A DNA stretch of 64,000 bases from an uncultured Eubacteriales bacterium (lineage in GTDB: Bacteria > Bacillota > Clostridia > Christensenellales > UMGS416), in NCBI GenBank assembly GCA_900542005.1, contig UQLW01000003.1, positions 67,267 to 131,266 on the forward strand, written 5' to 3'. A model generated the notes under the pieces. That model ran no database searches. It saw only the letters and a list, made by a program, of their open reading frames with translations, and was not told the DNA's origin. Positions 33,968-41,897 of the stretch are shown here, piece by piece. Within the stretch, counting starts at the first letter, position 1, and every line of letters begins with the position of its first letter. Made by a program: the position numbers and the translations under genes.

Positions 33968-35176
33968 ATGGCCTACAACAGCAAAAGGCGTGTAAGAATC
34001 AAGCCCCGCTTTTATATCATCCTAGGCGTGGTTCTTTTTTTGGTTATATGGGGAATTTCTTCCCTTTTTAAGGGAATCCGGGGCGTAACGGTTCAGTGGG
34101 GCGGCCTGGAGACCGACCGTAATGTGACGGCGATTGTGATCCGCGACGAAAAGGTGGTCCGTTCAGAGAGCTATGCCAGAGTGAACTGCCTGGTAGCGGA
34201 GGGCGAGGTCGTGGAGGCCGGCGTGCCGGTGGCCGAGCTGTATACCTCTGGTTATTCGGAAAAGGATCTGCAGAATCTGATCACCCTGCAGAAAACCATC
34301 AAGGAGTACCAGCAGAACAATATCCTCAAGAACATCGTGGATGCAACGCTGGAGGAATACAACCAGAAGATCAGCGATAAGCTGGAGGAAATCTCCCAGG
34401 CGTCCAGCTCCACCAAGGTGCAGAACCTGCTGGTGCTGGAGCATGAGCTTTCCGAGCTGATGAGCCAGCGCCAGGCTTACATGAAGCAGATCGTGATGCC
34501 GGACGACCAGCTGAACAGCCTGTATCAGCAGGAGGCCGAGCTGCAGGCGAAAATCGACGCCAACAAGCAGGTGATCGGGCTGACGGAAAAGGCTGCCGTC
34601 AGCTTTTTCCTGGATGGCTATGAGGATACGCTGAACGCCGATACGCTGGATTCGCTTTCGGTCAAGTCCATTGAACAGGTGTGCAAGGAAATTGCCGCCT
34701 ACGGCGATTTCCCCGGGCAGAGCAATGGGCCGGTGAACGCCAATGAGCCGTTGCTTCGGGCGGTTAACGACGAGCATTGGTATCTGGCCTTTACCCTGCC
34801 GGCTAAGGAGAACGCACTGGTCGAGGGCGCGAGCTGCGAAATGACGCTGGAGGGGTATAACGACGACCTGATTACCGCCAAGGTCCATAAGGTCAAGACG
34901 GAGGGCAGGACGGCGCTGGTCGTTCTGGAGGTGGAGCGCCCCCTGGGGGCGATGCTGCGGCTGCGGAAGATATCCGCCCATATCGGGCGCAATGCCGAAG
35001 GGTTTAAGGTGCCGCTTGGCGCAATTCGCGGCGGCGACACGGTGCGGGTGGTAACCGACCAGGGACAGGCGGATGTAAAGATCGAGATCGTTGCCAGCAA
35101 TAGCTCCCATGCCATTATCCGGCAGGCTGACGGCGGCAATACGCTGGCACTGAATCAGAAGTTGGTGATGCCATGA
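33968..35176 (+). CDS. HlyD-like membrane protein of the sepF operon
   Basis: A 402-residue protein with a basic N-terminus, one membrane helix (about 14-34, FYIILGVVLFLVIWGISSLF) and a long extracytoplasmic part. A lipoyl/barrel-sandwich half (GLETDRNVTAIVIRDEKVVR, LVAEGEVVEAGVPVAELY), a central coiled coil (about 100-205) and a second barrel half (HWYLAFTLPAKENAL, then KVPLGAIRGGDTV) give the order of HlyD-type adaptor proteins. No transporter is encoded beside it. It opens a division-gene operon, so a role at the septum or wall is an inference. AGGGGG precedes the ATG; its stop overlaps the YggS gene as ATGATGA. Confidence 0.75.
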   Translation: MAYNSKRRVRIKPRFYIILGVVLFLVIWGISSLFKGIRGVTVQWGGLETDRNVTAIVIRDEKVVRSESYARVNCLVAEGEVVEAGVPVAELYTSGYSEKDLQNLITLQKTIKEYQQNNILKNIVDATLEEYNQKISDKLEEISQASSSTKVQNLLVLEHELSELMSQRQAYMKQIVMPDDQLNSLYQQEAELQAKIDANKQVIGLTEKAAVSFFLDGYEDTLNADTLDSLSVKSIEQVCKEIAAYGDFPGQSNGPVNANEPLLRAVNDEHWYLAFTLPAKENALVEGASCEMTLEGYNDDLITAKVHKVKTEGRTALVVLEVERPLGAMLRLRKISAHIGRNAEGFKVPLGAIRGGDTVRVVTDQGQADVKIEIVASNSSHAIIRQADGGNTLALNQKLVMP

Positions 35177-35847
35177 TGAATCAAGAAACAGTGGAACGGC
35201 TGCAGGCCGTACGTCAAAACATTGACCTTGCCCGCCAGGGCAGGCCGGTCACCCTGATTGCGGTGAGCAAATTTGTCCCCCCGGAACGGATGCGCCCTGT
35301 CTATGAGGCCGGGGTGATCGACTTCGGTGAGAACTATCCGCAGCATTTGTCGGAAAAATGGGAACAATTCCCGGAAGCAAATTGGCATATGATTGGACAA
35401 ATGCAGTTAAATAAGGTAAAATATCTTATCGGGAAGGTAAAGCTGATCCAGTCGGTGGATCGCGCCCCCCTTGTTGATGAGATCGAAAAGCGGGCGGCAT
35501 CCCGGGAAATGGTGCAGCAGGTGCTGTTGCAGGTGAACATCGGCCGGGAAGAGCAGAAGGGCGGCGTGGACCCGGACGGGCTGGAGGCGCTGCTGGCCTA
35601 CGCGGCTGAAAAGGCGCACATCCGCGTGAAGGGGCTCATGGCGATCCCGCCGGCCGGCGAGGAGGCTTCGCCCTACTTTGCGGCCATGTCCCGGTTATTT
35701 GAGCGGTTCCACGCTGTGGACAGCCGGGTTGACATGGAGATCCTTTCTATGGGTATGTCCCACGACTATGAGCGGGCCATTCAATATGGCGCGAATATGG
35801 TGCGCGTGGGTACGGCGATCTTCGGCCCGCGGCAGACTAAGGTATAG
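35173..35847 (+). CDS. YggS/YlmE family PLP-binding protein
   Basis: A 224-residue alanine-racemase-fold protein of the YggS/PROSC family. The PLP lysine is Lys33 in LIAVSKFVPPE. Other signatures are FGENYPQ, WHMIGQMQLNK, VNIGREEQKGG, GLMAIPP and SMGMSHDYERAIQYGANMVRVG. Members keep PLP balance and lack strong enzyme activity. It is the ylmE position of the conserved ylmE-sepF-ylmG-ylmH-divIVA cluster and is coupled to the gene before it. Confidence 0.93.
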   Translation: MMNQETVERLQAVRQNIDLARQGRPVTLIAVSKFVPPERMRPVYEAGVIDFGENYPQHLSEKWEQFPEANWHMIGQMQLNKVKYLIGKVKLIQSVDRAPLVDEIEKRAASREMVQQVLLQVNIGREEQKGGVDPDGLEALLAYAAEKAHIRVKGLMAIPPAGEEASPYFAAMSRLFERFHAVDSRVDMEILSMGMSHDYERAIQYGANMVRVGTAIFGPRQTKV

Positions 35848-35860
35848 GAGGCAGGTTTGA

Positions 35861-36394
35861 ATGGCCAATAAGGGAATGAAAAAATTCCTTAATATCATAG
35901 GCTTTGGCGACGATGGGGATGAATATTACGATCAGCCGGCGTATACACCCCCGCCCCGTGTGGTGCAGCAGGATAAGCGCAGGCCTTCGGCGGCGGGTGG
36001 TTCGCGCTCCAGCGCCAGTTACGCGCCCCGGGAAAAGAGCGCGCCCCGCACGGAGAGCAGAACCCTGAACATGCCCAACATGGCTTCGGCCAGCGACGCT
36101 GTGCGCATGGTGGTGCTGCAGCCCCAGTCCATGGAGGATACCCAGACCGTGATCGATAACCTGCGCCTGGGGAAGCCGGTGATTGTGAACCTGGAAAACC
36201 TGCAGAGCGAAGCGGCCCAGCGGCTGCTGGACTTTATTTCCGGAGCGATTTATGCGCTGGAGGGCAACATCCGCAAGGTATCCAGGGGCATCTTCCTGCT
36301 GGCGCCGGACGGCGTGGATATTTCAGGGAATATCGCCTCGTCCTTTGCTTCCAATATCCGCAAATCGGATACGCCGTCACGCCGCTATGAATAA
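35861..36394 (+). CDS. sepF: cell division protein SepF
   Basis: A 177-residue SepF, which binds membrane through its N-terminal amphipathic helix (MANKGMKKFLNIIGF) and tethers FtsZ to the membrane. A disordered Pro/Ser/Arg-rich linker (about 20-75) leads to the C-terminal domain: VVLQPQSMEDTQTVIDNLR, then KPVIVNLENL and QRLLDFISGAIYALEG. Start ATG 35861 follows AGGAGGCAGG. Fourteen bases separate it from the YggS gene. Confidence 0.95.
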   Translation: MANKGMKKFLNIIGFGDDGDEYYDQPAYTPPPRVVQQDKRRPSAAGGSRSSASYAPREKSAPRTESRTLNMPNMASASDAVRMVVLQPQSMEDTQTVIDNLRLGKPVIVNLENLQSEAAQRLLDFISGAIYALEGNIRKVSRGIFLLAPDGVDISGNIASSFASNIRKSDTPSRRYE

Positions 36395-36404
36395 GGAGTA
36401 ACGG

Positions 36405-36710
36405 ATGCTTATGTTAACAACCATCCACGGGATTGGCCTGCAGGCGCTGCTTATCCTGGTAAAGCTGCTGCAGCTGTATTCCTATGTGTTCGTAGCCGAC
36501 GCTATTTTAAGCTGGTTTCTCCGGCCGGGTAACAAGCTGCGTTCTGTGCTCATTTTCCTGACGGAGCCCCTGGTGTCGCTTTTCCGCCCGCTGGAGAGGC
36601 GGATCCTGCGTAATTCCATGTTCCCCATTTCGTTGGCGCATCTTTTTGCCTTTTTCTTTCTGCAAATTCTGCAGTATGTCCTTTACCGGATCATCATTTT
36701 CGTGCTATAG
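36405..36710 (+). CDS. YggT family membrane protein (YlmG)
   Basis: A 101-residue protein with two hydrophobic hairpin segments and the YggT signature ILSWFLRPGN-x-L between them, then LTEPLVSLFRPLERR. YlmG proteins sit near SepF in Gram-positive division clusters and are linked to membrane or nucleoid distribution. It begins 10 bases after sepF with AAGGAG upstream. Confidence 0.9.
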   Translation: MLMLTTIHGIGLQALLILVKLLQLYSYVFVADAILSWFLRPGNKLRSVLIFLTEPLVSLFRPLERRILRNSMFPISLAHLFAFFFLQILQYVLYRIIIFVL

Positions 36711-36712
36711 TA

Positions 36713-37465
36713 ATGGCGATGGATGAAGCAAGGTGGCTGTCTGTACGGCTGGAGGAGCTTGCCCGCCGGGCAGCCGGGCGTTGGGTTTGCGCCTTTACGC
36801 TGTTCCTTGACCCGGCGCAGCTTGGCTTAGCTCAAAAGGCGGCGCGGGAGGCCGGCGCCCAGGCGGTTGCCTGGGGCGGGTATCCCGAGGCGGAGCGTCA
36901 GCTCTGCGCCTTCTTGCCCGAGGTCTGGGGTGAGGAAATCTCCTGGCCCCTGGCGGCGGTGGTGATCCGCTGGAACCGGCGGTTTGCCCAGCCAGGGCAC
37001 CGGGACTTGTTGGGATCGCTGATGGCTTTGGGCTTTAAGCGAGAGGTATTGGGCGATATTTTGGTTTTTGATGATCGTGCGGTCTGTTTCGTTCACGATT
37101 CAGCCGCTGATTATATTACGGCGAACCTTGAGCGGGTGGGCGGTGCAACGGTTACCGCCAGCCGCGAACCGATGTCGGAGCTGGCGCTTCCGGAACCGGA
37201 TTGGACGCCAAGATCCGCGACGGTGGCGTCGCTGCGGCTTGACGCAGTGGCGGCAGCCGCCTTTCAGAGCGCCCGGGGCGTGCTTCAGGAAGCATGCGCC
37301 CAAGGAATGGTTAAACTGAACCATGTGCCTGAAACGAGGCCGGATATCAAGGTCAAAGAGGGGGATGTGATCTCCTTTCGGGGGCATGGACGAGTGGTGC
37401 TGGAACAGGTGGGCGGAGTCACCAAAAAGAACCGGATTCATATTCAATTGTTATGCACAAAATAG
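36713..37465 (+). CDS. YlmH family S4-domain RNA-binding protein
   Basis: A 250-residue YlmH. A mixed N-terminal domain (FLDPAQLGLAQ, then VVIRWNRRF and HRDLLGSLMALGFKREVLGD) precedes a C-terminal S4 RNA-binding fold (ASLRLDAVAAAAFQSARG, then VKLNHV and VKEGDVISFRGHGRVVL). YlmH binds ribosomal RNA and takes part in ribosome quality control or recycling in Firmicutes. The first ATG is 2 bases after the yggT stop without a clear ribosome site, so translation is probably coupled; ATG 36719 is an alternative. Confidence 0.92.
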   Translation: MAMDEARWLSVRLEELARRAAGRWVCAFTLFLDPAQLGLAQKAAREAGAQAVAWGGYPEAERQLCAFLPEVWGEEISWPLAAVVIRWNRRFAQPGHRDLLGSLMALGFKREVLGDILVFDDRAVCFVHDSAADYITANLERVGGATVTASREPMSELALPEPDWTPRSATVASLRLDAVAAAAFQSARGVLQEACAQGMVKLNHVPETRPDIKVKEGDVISFRGHGRVVLEQVGGVTKKNRIHIQLLCTK

Positions 37466-37482
37466 GACAGGGGGAGTCTAAA

Positions 37483-38271
37483 ATGGCAATCACACCGGAA
37501 ATGATTAGTGAAAAGAGCTTTTCCACGAAGTTCAAAGGCTATAATATGGACGAGGTCGATGATTTTCTTGACTATGTTATGGACGAAGTGGATAAGCTAA
37601 TCCGTGAGAACAAGGCCCTGCAGGAGGGTGGAGCCGGCGGCGATCACGATAAGCTCGTGAAGATGACAAGCGAGCTGGAAGCCACCCGCGCCAAGCTGAA
37701 GCAGCTGGAAAATGCCCGTGACCGCGGTGAGGATAACGGCGAGGCCATGGCGCTGCGCGCCGAGCTGAAAAAGGCCCAGCGCCGCATCGCGGAGCTGGAG
37801 GCCGGAGGGAATACCGACGTCAGCGAGCTGAACGCGCTGCGCGCGCAGCTGATGGCTGCGCAGACGCAGATTGCCCAGCTGGAGAGCAAGCCGGTGGGCC
37901 TGCCGTCGATGGAGGTCGATAACCTTCGGGCTCAGCTGGCCCAGCGCGAGGCGGAGCTGCAGGCTGCCCGGGATGAGCTGGCGGCCCTCCGCGCCAAGCC
38001 CGCTGCCAACGAGGCGGCGTTGGAGGCGGCCAACAAGCAGGCCCAGGAGATCATTTCCGATGCGAAACTTCGCAGCGATTTCATGATAAAGGATGCTGAG
38101 ACCCAGACGCGCAAGGCTTTGGCCGCTATGCGCGTGGAGGTGGATGACGCGCAGAAGGAGTTCGATACGCTGCGCGCACAGATCCGCGAGGTCCGCAACC
38201 GCTATCTGATTACGCTGCAGAATCAGATGAGGATTTTTGAGGATGACGCGACCACACCGGAGTCCAAATAG
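37483..38271 (+). CDS. divIVA: DivIVA domain protein
   Basis: A 262-residue DivIVA. The N-terminal membrane-curvature-sensing domain is clear (ITPEMISEKSFSTKFKGYNM, then DEVDDFLDYVMDEVDKLI). A long coiled coil with Ala/Glu/Gln/Leu heptads follows (about 60-200), then QEIISDAKLRSDFMIKDAET, a second coil and an acidic tail. DivIVA marks the septum and poles and recruits division or wall proteins. ATG 37483 follows GGGGGAG; an ATG at 37453 lies inside the end of ylmH without a ribosome site. It ends the cluster, with a terminator just after. Confidence 0.95.
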   Translation: MAITPEMISEKSFSTKFKGYNMDEVDDFLDYVMDEVDKLIRENKALQEGGAGGDHDKLVKMTSELEATRAKLKQLENARDRGEDNGEAMALRAELKKAQRRIAELEAGGNTDVSELNALRAQLMAAQTQIAQLESKPVGLPSMEVDNLRAQLAQREAELQAARDELAALRAKPAANEAALEAANKQAQEIISDAKLRSDFMIKDAETQTRKALAAMRVEVDDAQKEFDTLRAQIREVRNRYLITLQNQMRIFEDDATTPESK

Positions 38272-38287
38272 CATACGGATGCAGCAC

Positions 38288-38316
38288 AAGGGCGAAGCCG
38301 AGGCTTCGCCCTTTTT
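38288..38316 (+). terminator. terminator after divIVA
   Basis: A 12-bp stem (38288-38299 with 38302-38313), loop GA, then TTTT. It ends 2 bases before the ATG of the next gene, so it may regulate that gene by read-through. Confidence 0.85.
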
Positions 38317-38317
38317 C

Positions 38318-38608
38318 ATGCTGAAAAGCTGGAAGAATTTGATAAACCGCGGAAAACGAAGAGCCGCCCATCAGCTGGAAAGGGGCAAGCTGGAAGAATA
38401 TGTGACCTATCTTGCTTCGCCCCGGCGGGTGATCTACAGCAACCTGCTGGCGGGCATGGCCAGGGGCCTGGGCTTTGGCGTGGGCGTGGCCCTGCTGGGC
38501 GCGATTGTGATTCCGCTGCTGAAAAGGATCGATTTTTCCCATGTGCCCTTCCTGGGCGAGCTGGCCCGGGAGCTGGCGCGGCTGCTGGAAGCCCGGCTGA
38601 CGCGATAG
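38318..38608 (+). CDS. DUF5665-like small membrane protein
   Basis: A 96-residue protein. A basic N-terminus is followed by GKLEEYVTYLASPRRVIYSN, LAGMARGLGFGVGVALLGAI and a C-terminal helix. One membrane span (about 45-65) and the GLARGLG-type glycine motif match DUF5665 proteins of Firmicutes; function unknown. The start is uncertain: ATG 38318 directly follows a terminator hairpin and has no ribosome site. TTG 38339, with GGAAGAA just before it, is an alternative. Confidence 0.72.
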   Translation: MLKSWKNLINRGKRRAAHQLERGKLEEYVTYLASPRRVIYSNLLAGMARGLGFGVGVALLGAIVIPLLKRIDFSHVPFLGELARELARLLEARLTR

Positions 38609-38624
38609 GCAGGGCCATGGGTAC

Positions 38625-38649
38625 AAAAAAAGCCCGATCGCTCGGGCTT
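38625..38649 (-). terminator. terminator of tRNA-Gln-tRNA-Glu unit
   Basis: AAGCCCGA/TCGGGCTT stem with seven T on the minus strand, 7 bases after the 3' end of tRNA-Glu. Confidence 0.85.
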
Positions 38650-38655
38650 GATCTA

Positions 38656-38731
38656 TGGTACCCTCAAGGGGATTCGAACCCCTGTTGCCGCCGTGAGAGG
38701 GCGGTGTCCTAGGCCACTAGACCATGAGGGC
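38656..38731 (-). tRNA. tRNA-Glu (anticodon CTC)
   Basis: A 76-nt cloverleaf. The acceptor stem GCCCTCA pairs with TGAGGGT, followed by A and an encoded CCA. The anticodon stem is CCGCC/GGCGG with loop CTCTCAC, and the T-loop is TTCGAAT. It reads GAG codons. Confidence 0.95.
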
Positions 38732-38734
38732 ATA

Positions 38735-38808
38735 TGGCTGGGGAACAAGGATTCGAACCTTGACAATACGAGTCAGAGTCGTAGGTGCTGCCGTTACACA
38801 ATTCCCCA
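38735..38808 (-). tRNA. tRNA-Gln (anticodon CTG)
   Basis: A 74-nt cloverleaf. The acceptor stem TGGGGAA pairs with TTCCCCA, followed by G and an encoded CCA. The anticodon stem is TACGA/TCGTA with loop CTCTGAC. The weak first pair T-A is typical of glutamine tRNAs. It is transcribed together with tRNA-Glu, 3 bases downstream. Confidence 0.95.
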
Positions 38809-38824
38809 ACGGAAGAACAGTGAT

Positions 38825-38854
38825 ATTTTACCATGCTACCAGGCAGATTGTCAA
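38825..38854 (-). promoter_or_regulatory. promoter of tRNA-Gln-tRNA-Glu unit
   Basis: Minus strand TTGACA (38849-38854), 18-base spacer, TAAAAT (38825-38830) with TGG in front (extended -10). Confidence 0.8.
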
Positions 38855-39257
38855 GCGGTAAAGAAAATATTTTACCCATCGGAATCTACGGAGGGCCAAG
38901 AAGCCCATGATTTTCCCCTTTGATATGATGATACGGGGCCTGTCATCATGAAATGAGCAATGAATATAATAAGCAGCAGTATGCTGAGCGGGAAAAGGAG
39001 AATCGGGCATCTTGTACATTAAGGCTTGGTTCCGCAGCGTTCAGAAAATAGCGGCATGAAGGCCCAACGCTACAACGAAGGAGCAGGGGTGAGTCAATGA
39101 CTGTATGCTTCAGACAAATACAGGCATTGCAGCAGCAATCCGATAACGTAAAAATAAAATTCATAATAGCATGATTGCCTGCAATTCAAGATTTTCATAT
39201 GCCGAAGAACAGACAGACGGTGAGCGGAGATAGGGATGAAAGCGAAAATGTGCATAC
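38855..39257. other. low-GC gap between tRNA genes and membrane protein gene
   Basis: No supported gene. Short open frames occur on both strands, but none has a ribosome site or recognisable sequence. Confidence 0.5.
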
Positions 39258-39770
39258 TTACGGTGTTCTCATTGCTTTCCTTACAAGAGTAATATCCAAA
39301 ACTGTGTAATATAAACCCACAAATGAACAAATAAACATAAAGATGCCAAGAAATAAAAACCCTAATGCCTCGTTTTTTAACTTTTTGATCGTATCGTCGA
39401 ACTTCAGCAGAACCCCATCTTCATTTGATAATTCAACAACTGTATTACTATGGGGATGAATCAAGAGGGTAATGTCTTCTTGATTGGAAAGTTCGCGTAG
39501 CGCGTTTCTCAATGCCGGATTTATGGATACGCCATCAATAAAGTATCTTTTATCATTAACACAATCAATGGCGATCTTCTTGATTTCCATCGGGCGTTTG
39601 GGGCGCCGTATTTCATCATAAGAAGCAAACTGCGTTTCAACCAGTGTGCAAGCCTCTCTTGTAACGACTGAATTCCAATATTGCATACCAAAGGTAAAAA
39701 CACTTCCAAGAAACAATCCGGAAACCAAAAGAAAAACTGCGAGACCAAGCGGCATAGGGGGGCTTTTCAT
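39258..39770 (-). CDS. two-helix membrane protein of unknown function
   Basis: A 170-residue protein, not recognised. It has an N-terminal membrane helix (about 7-28, LGLAVFLLVSGLFLGSVF), a central extracytoplasmic part of about 100 residues (CVNDKRYFIDG, NQEDITLLIHPHSNTVVELS) and a second helix near the C-terminus (about 133-153, LGFLFLGIFMFICSFVGLYY). The start is ATG 39770, with AAAGGAG 8-9 bases before it. It is clearly less GC-rich than the backbone and lies between tRNA genes, suggesting acquired DNA. Confidence 0.7.
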   Translation of the reverse strand: MKSPPMPLGLAVFLLVSGLFLGSVFTFGMQYWNSVVTREACTLVETQFASYDEIRRPKRPMEIKKIAIDCVNDKRYFIDGVSINPALRNALRELSNQEDITLLIHPHSNTVVELSNEDGVLLKFDDTIKKLKNEALGFLFLGIFMFICSFVGLYYTVLDITLVRKAMRTP

Positions 39771-39967
39771 TTCGTGTTCTCCTTTGCAGTGTTGATGGAT
39801 GAAATAAGCATAACACAAATGCTCATACAAGCAGAATCAAGAGATTTATACTCCGTCTATTAGTATTGTCAAATATTATCACAAAAACAGGATTCCATGA
39901 TTTGTAATTAAATTGGTGGAAGCGGCACAGCTATCGGCGCAAATATCCGTGAAGCACACTTAGTTTG

Positions 39968-40008
39968 AAAAAACACCCTTTTGTCTACCAGGCAAAAGGG
40001 TGTTTTTT
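39968..40008. terminator. terminator of tRNA-Arg
   Basis: A perfect 16-bp stem (39968-39983 with 39993-40008) with A6 and T6 at its base, directly after the tRNA 3' end on the minus strand. Confidence 0.92.
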
Positions 40009-40010
40009 CA

Positions 40011-40087
40011 TGGCGCGCCCGAAGGAATTCGAATCCCCGACCTGCCGCTTAGGAGGCGGCCGCTCTATCCTGCTGAGCTACGGGCGC
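40011..40087 (-). tRNA. tRNA-Arg (anticodon CCT)
   Basis: A 77-nt cloverleaf. The acceptor stem GCGCCCG pairs with CGGGCGC, followed by G and an encoded CCA. The anticodon stem is GCCGC/GCGGC with loop CTCCTAA. It reads AGG codons. Confidence 0.94.
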
Positions 40088-40193
40088 ATATAGAATTGGG
40101 GCGATCCGATTCGTACGGATCATGGCGGAGGTTGCCGGAAGCCGTTGAAGGTCCTTTTACAGAAAACGGCGCTGACGCCTGCCAACCTTATCT

Positions 40194-40222
40194 ATTATGC
40201 CAGTTACGCGTGGATTTGTCAA
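40194..40222 (-). promoter_or_regulatory. promoter of tRNA-Arg
   Basis: Minus strand TTGACA (40217-40222), 17-base spacer, CATAAT (40194-40199) with TGG in front. The -35 overlaps the stop of the GNAT gene. Confidence 0.78.
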
Positions 40223-40986
40223 TCATCCTGAAACCGGAGCTGGCTGATCTGCGCGTCCTGCTGAAAGCCCAATTGACGCAAAAGAATACCACCAGATACG
40301 CTTTTGCGGTCGATGCAGCAAAAGACAGGCAAGGATGATTGCCGGAGCAGCATGACAGCGTGACGGAGAAGGGCCGCCCCCAGGCCGCGGTGCCGGCAGG
40401 AGGGCGCAAGGCAGGGCTGCGTAAGGACGCCCAAGGGATGCACCAGGCAGCAGCCCATCAAGCGGTTATGCTGGAAATAGCCGACGGCGGGGAAAAAGCG
40501 CAGCCCGCTGGCCAGGTCGGCATAGAAAAAGCTGCGGCGGCCCTGCTTGGATAAAAAGTCGGCCACGACAGGCAGGTCACCAGCCGTAAGCGGGCGCACT
40601 CCCTCATAAGCCCCTGGCTCAACGGGCTGAAGCGCCGGCAGCCAGTATTGGCTATAGCCGGGTTCCAGCGTTACCGGACCCAACTGTGATGCAGCGGCCA
40701 GCACAGCCCTACGGCTTTCCGGGGCGTGTAAGACGCTGAACCTTGCGCCAGGGCAGGGGTTCAGGGAAAGAAGGGGCGGCAGATCGGAGACGTCCTCCAG
40801 GGCGATGAAGGCGTTACGCCGCATATCGTCGACAGGGAAAAGGCACATCAGGCTGGTGCCGCTGCGGTAAACCTGGGTCAGTCCAAACTTTTTTGGGTTG
40901 CGCAAAATGGAAATGAGCATATAATGATGAATGGAACCGTTGCCCAGCGAGGCCAGCGCCTGGGTGGGCGACACACGATCAATCAT
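40219..40986 (-). CDS. GNAT family acetyltransferase (two-domain)
   Basis: About 255 residues. An N-terminal GNAT-like half without clear motifs (MIDRVSPTQALASLGNG, HHYMLISILRNP) is followed by a C-terminal GNAT domain: VRPLTAGDLPVVADFL and the acetyl-CoA loop CRHRGLGAALLRHAV. The substrate is unknown. Start: ATG 40986 has GGGGA about 9 bases upstream and gives an N-terminus like related clostridial proteins. An upstream ATG at 41079 overlaps the stop of the inositol-phosphatase gene as ATGA and would add 31 residues; it cannot be excluded. Confidence 0.72.
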   Translation of the reverse strand: MIDRVSPTQALASLGNGSIHHYMLISILRNPKKFGLTQVYRSGTSLMCLFPVDDMRRNAFIALEDVSDLPPLLSLNPCPGARFSVLHAPESRRAVLAAASQLGPVTLEPGYSQYWLPALQPVEPGAYEGVRPLTAGDLPVVADFLSKQGRRSFFYADLASGLRFFPAVGYFQHNRLMGCCLVHPLGVLTQPCLAPSCRHRGLGAALLRHAVMLLRQSSLPVFCCIDRKSVSGGILLRQLGFQQDAQISQLRFQDD

Positions 40987-41075
40987 TTGTTTTTCCCCAA
41001 TATCGTTTTCAATCACCGTTATCATATCATGCGGCGGCAGAAAGTCCATTGAGTAAATATCCCTTTTACTATGGC

Positions 41076-41873
41076 TCATTCGTCCCTGTTTCGTCCAAAG
41101 CTATCCGCTACTATGGATTCAATTGCGCGATGCAGCAGCCCATTGCTGGCCAGGACGTTGCCGGTTTGCAGCGCGCCGGCTTCGCCGGGAAAGCCGCTGA
41201 CCCGGCCGCCGGCCTCCCGCACAACCAGCACCCCGGCGGCAATATCATAGAGGTTCAGACCCGGTTCAATATAGCCCCCATAGGCCCCCTCGGCCACCCG
41301 GCACAGATCCAGCGCGGCGGAGCCGGAGCGGCGCATATCGCCGGCTTCATCCATCAGCCGGGCGACCATCCGCCGGATGCAGGGGGCAAGCTCGGGGTTC
41401 CGGTGGGCGAAGGCCATTCCAATCACGGTATCCCGCAGGCCGGTGTCGGCGGAGACATGGATCGGTTTTCCATCCTTCCAGGCGCCCACGCCCTGAATCG
41501 CGGTGTAAAGGGTGCCGGTCCGGGGGCAGTATACCACGCCTACCGCCGGCTGGCCGCCGCAGAGATAGGCCAGCGATACGGCATATTCCTCCATCCCCCG
41601 GATATAGTTGGTGGTGCCGTCGATGGGATCCAGCACCCACAGGCGGTCCGCGTCGCCGGAGGCGCCGTATTCCTCGCCCAAGAAGCCGTCCTGCGGGTAG
41701 CGCGCCAGGATGGCCTGGCGGATGCTGCGCTCGGTCTCCTGGTCTACCTGGGTTACATAGTCATTGTCCATTTTATGCTCAACCACCAAATGGGTTTGCG
41801 CGTGCCGGGCTTCGTCGCCCGCGGCGGTTACAATGTGGATTGCGTCCTCCAGACGCTGACGCCATGCTTCCAT
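41076..41873 (-). CDS. suhB: inositol monophosphatase family protein
   Basis: A 265-residue magnesium-dependent phosphatase. Metal and phosphate-binding motifs are present: GEEYG (Glu near 67), WVLDPIDGTTNY (Asp82, Asp85) and the late NLYDIAAGVLVVREAGGRVS, where the usual W/P-D-x-A/G motif reads YDIA. Family members dephosphorylate myo-inositol phosphates, fructose-1,6-bisphosphate or related sugars; SuhB also acts in rRNA transcription in E. coli. GGAGG lies 6 bases before the ATG. The gap to the divergent amidohydrolase is only 24 bases. Confidence 0.9.
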   Translation of the reverse strand: MEAWRQRLEDAIHIVTAAGDEARHAQTHLVVEHKMDNDYVTQVDQETERSIRQAILARYPQDGFLGEEYGASGDADRLWVLDPIDGTTNYIRGMEEYAVSLAYLCGGQPAVGVVYCPRTGTLYTAIQGVGAWKDGKPIHVSADTGLRDTVIGMAFAHRNPELAPCIRRMVARLMDEAGDMRRSGSAALDLCRVAEGAYGGYIEPGLNLYDIAAGVLVVREAGGRVSGFPGEAGALQTGNVLASNGLLHRAIESIVADSFGRNRDE

Positions 41874-41897
41874 CTTATACCTCCAAAGGAAATAGCC

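Noticed and set aside
38828..39330. Short minus-strand frames downstream of the two-helix membrane protein
   Set aside because: No ribosome sites, no recognisable features, and one overlaps the tRNA promoter.
41049..41897. N-terminal extension of the amidohydrolase frame
   Set aside because: It runs through the antisense of suhB; the amidohydrolase fold begins at ATG 41898, which has its own ribosome site.
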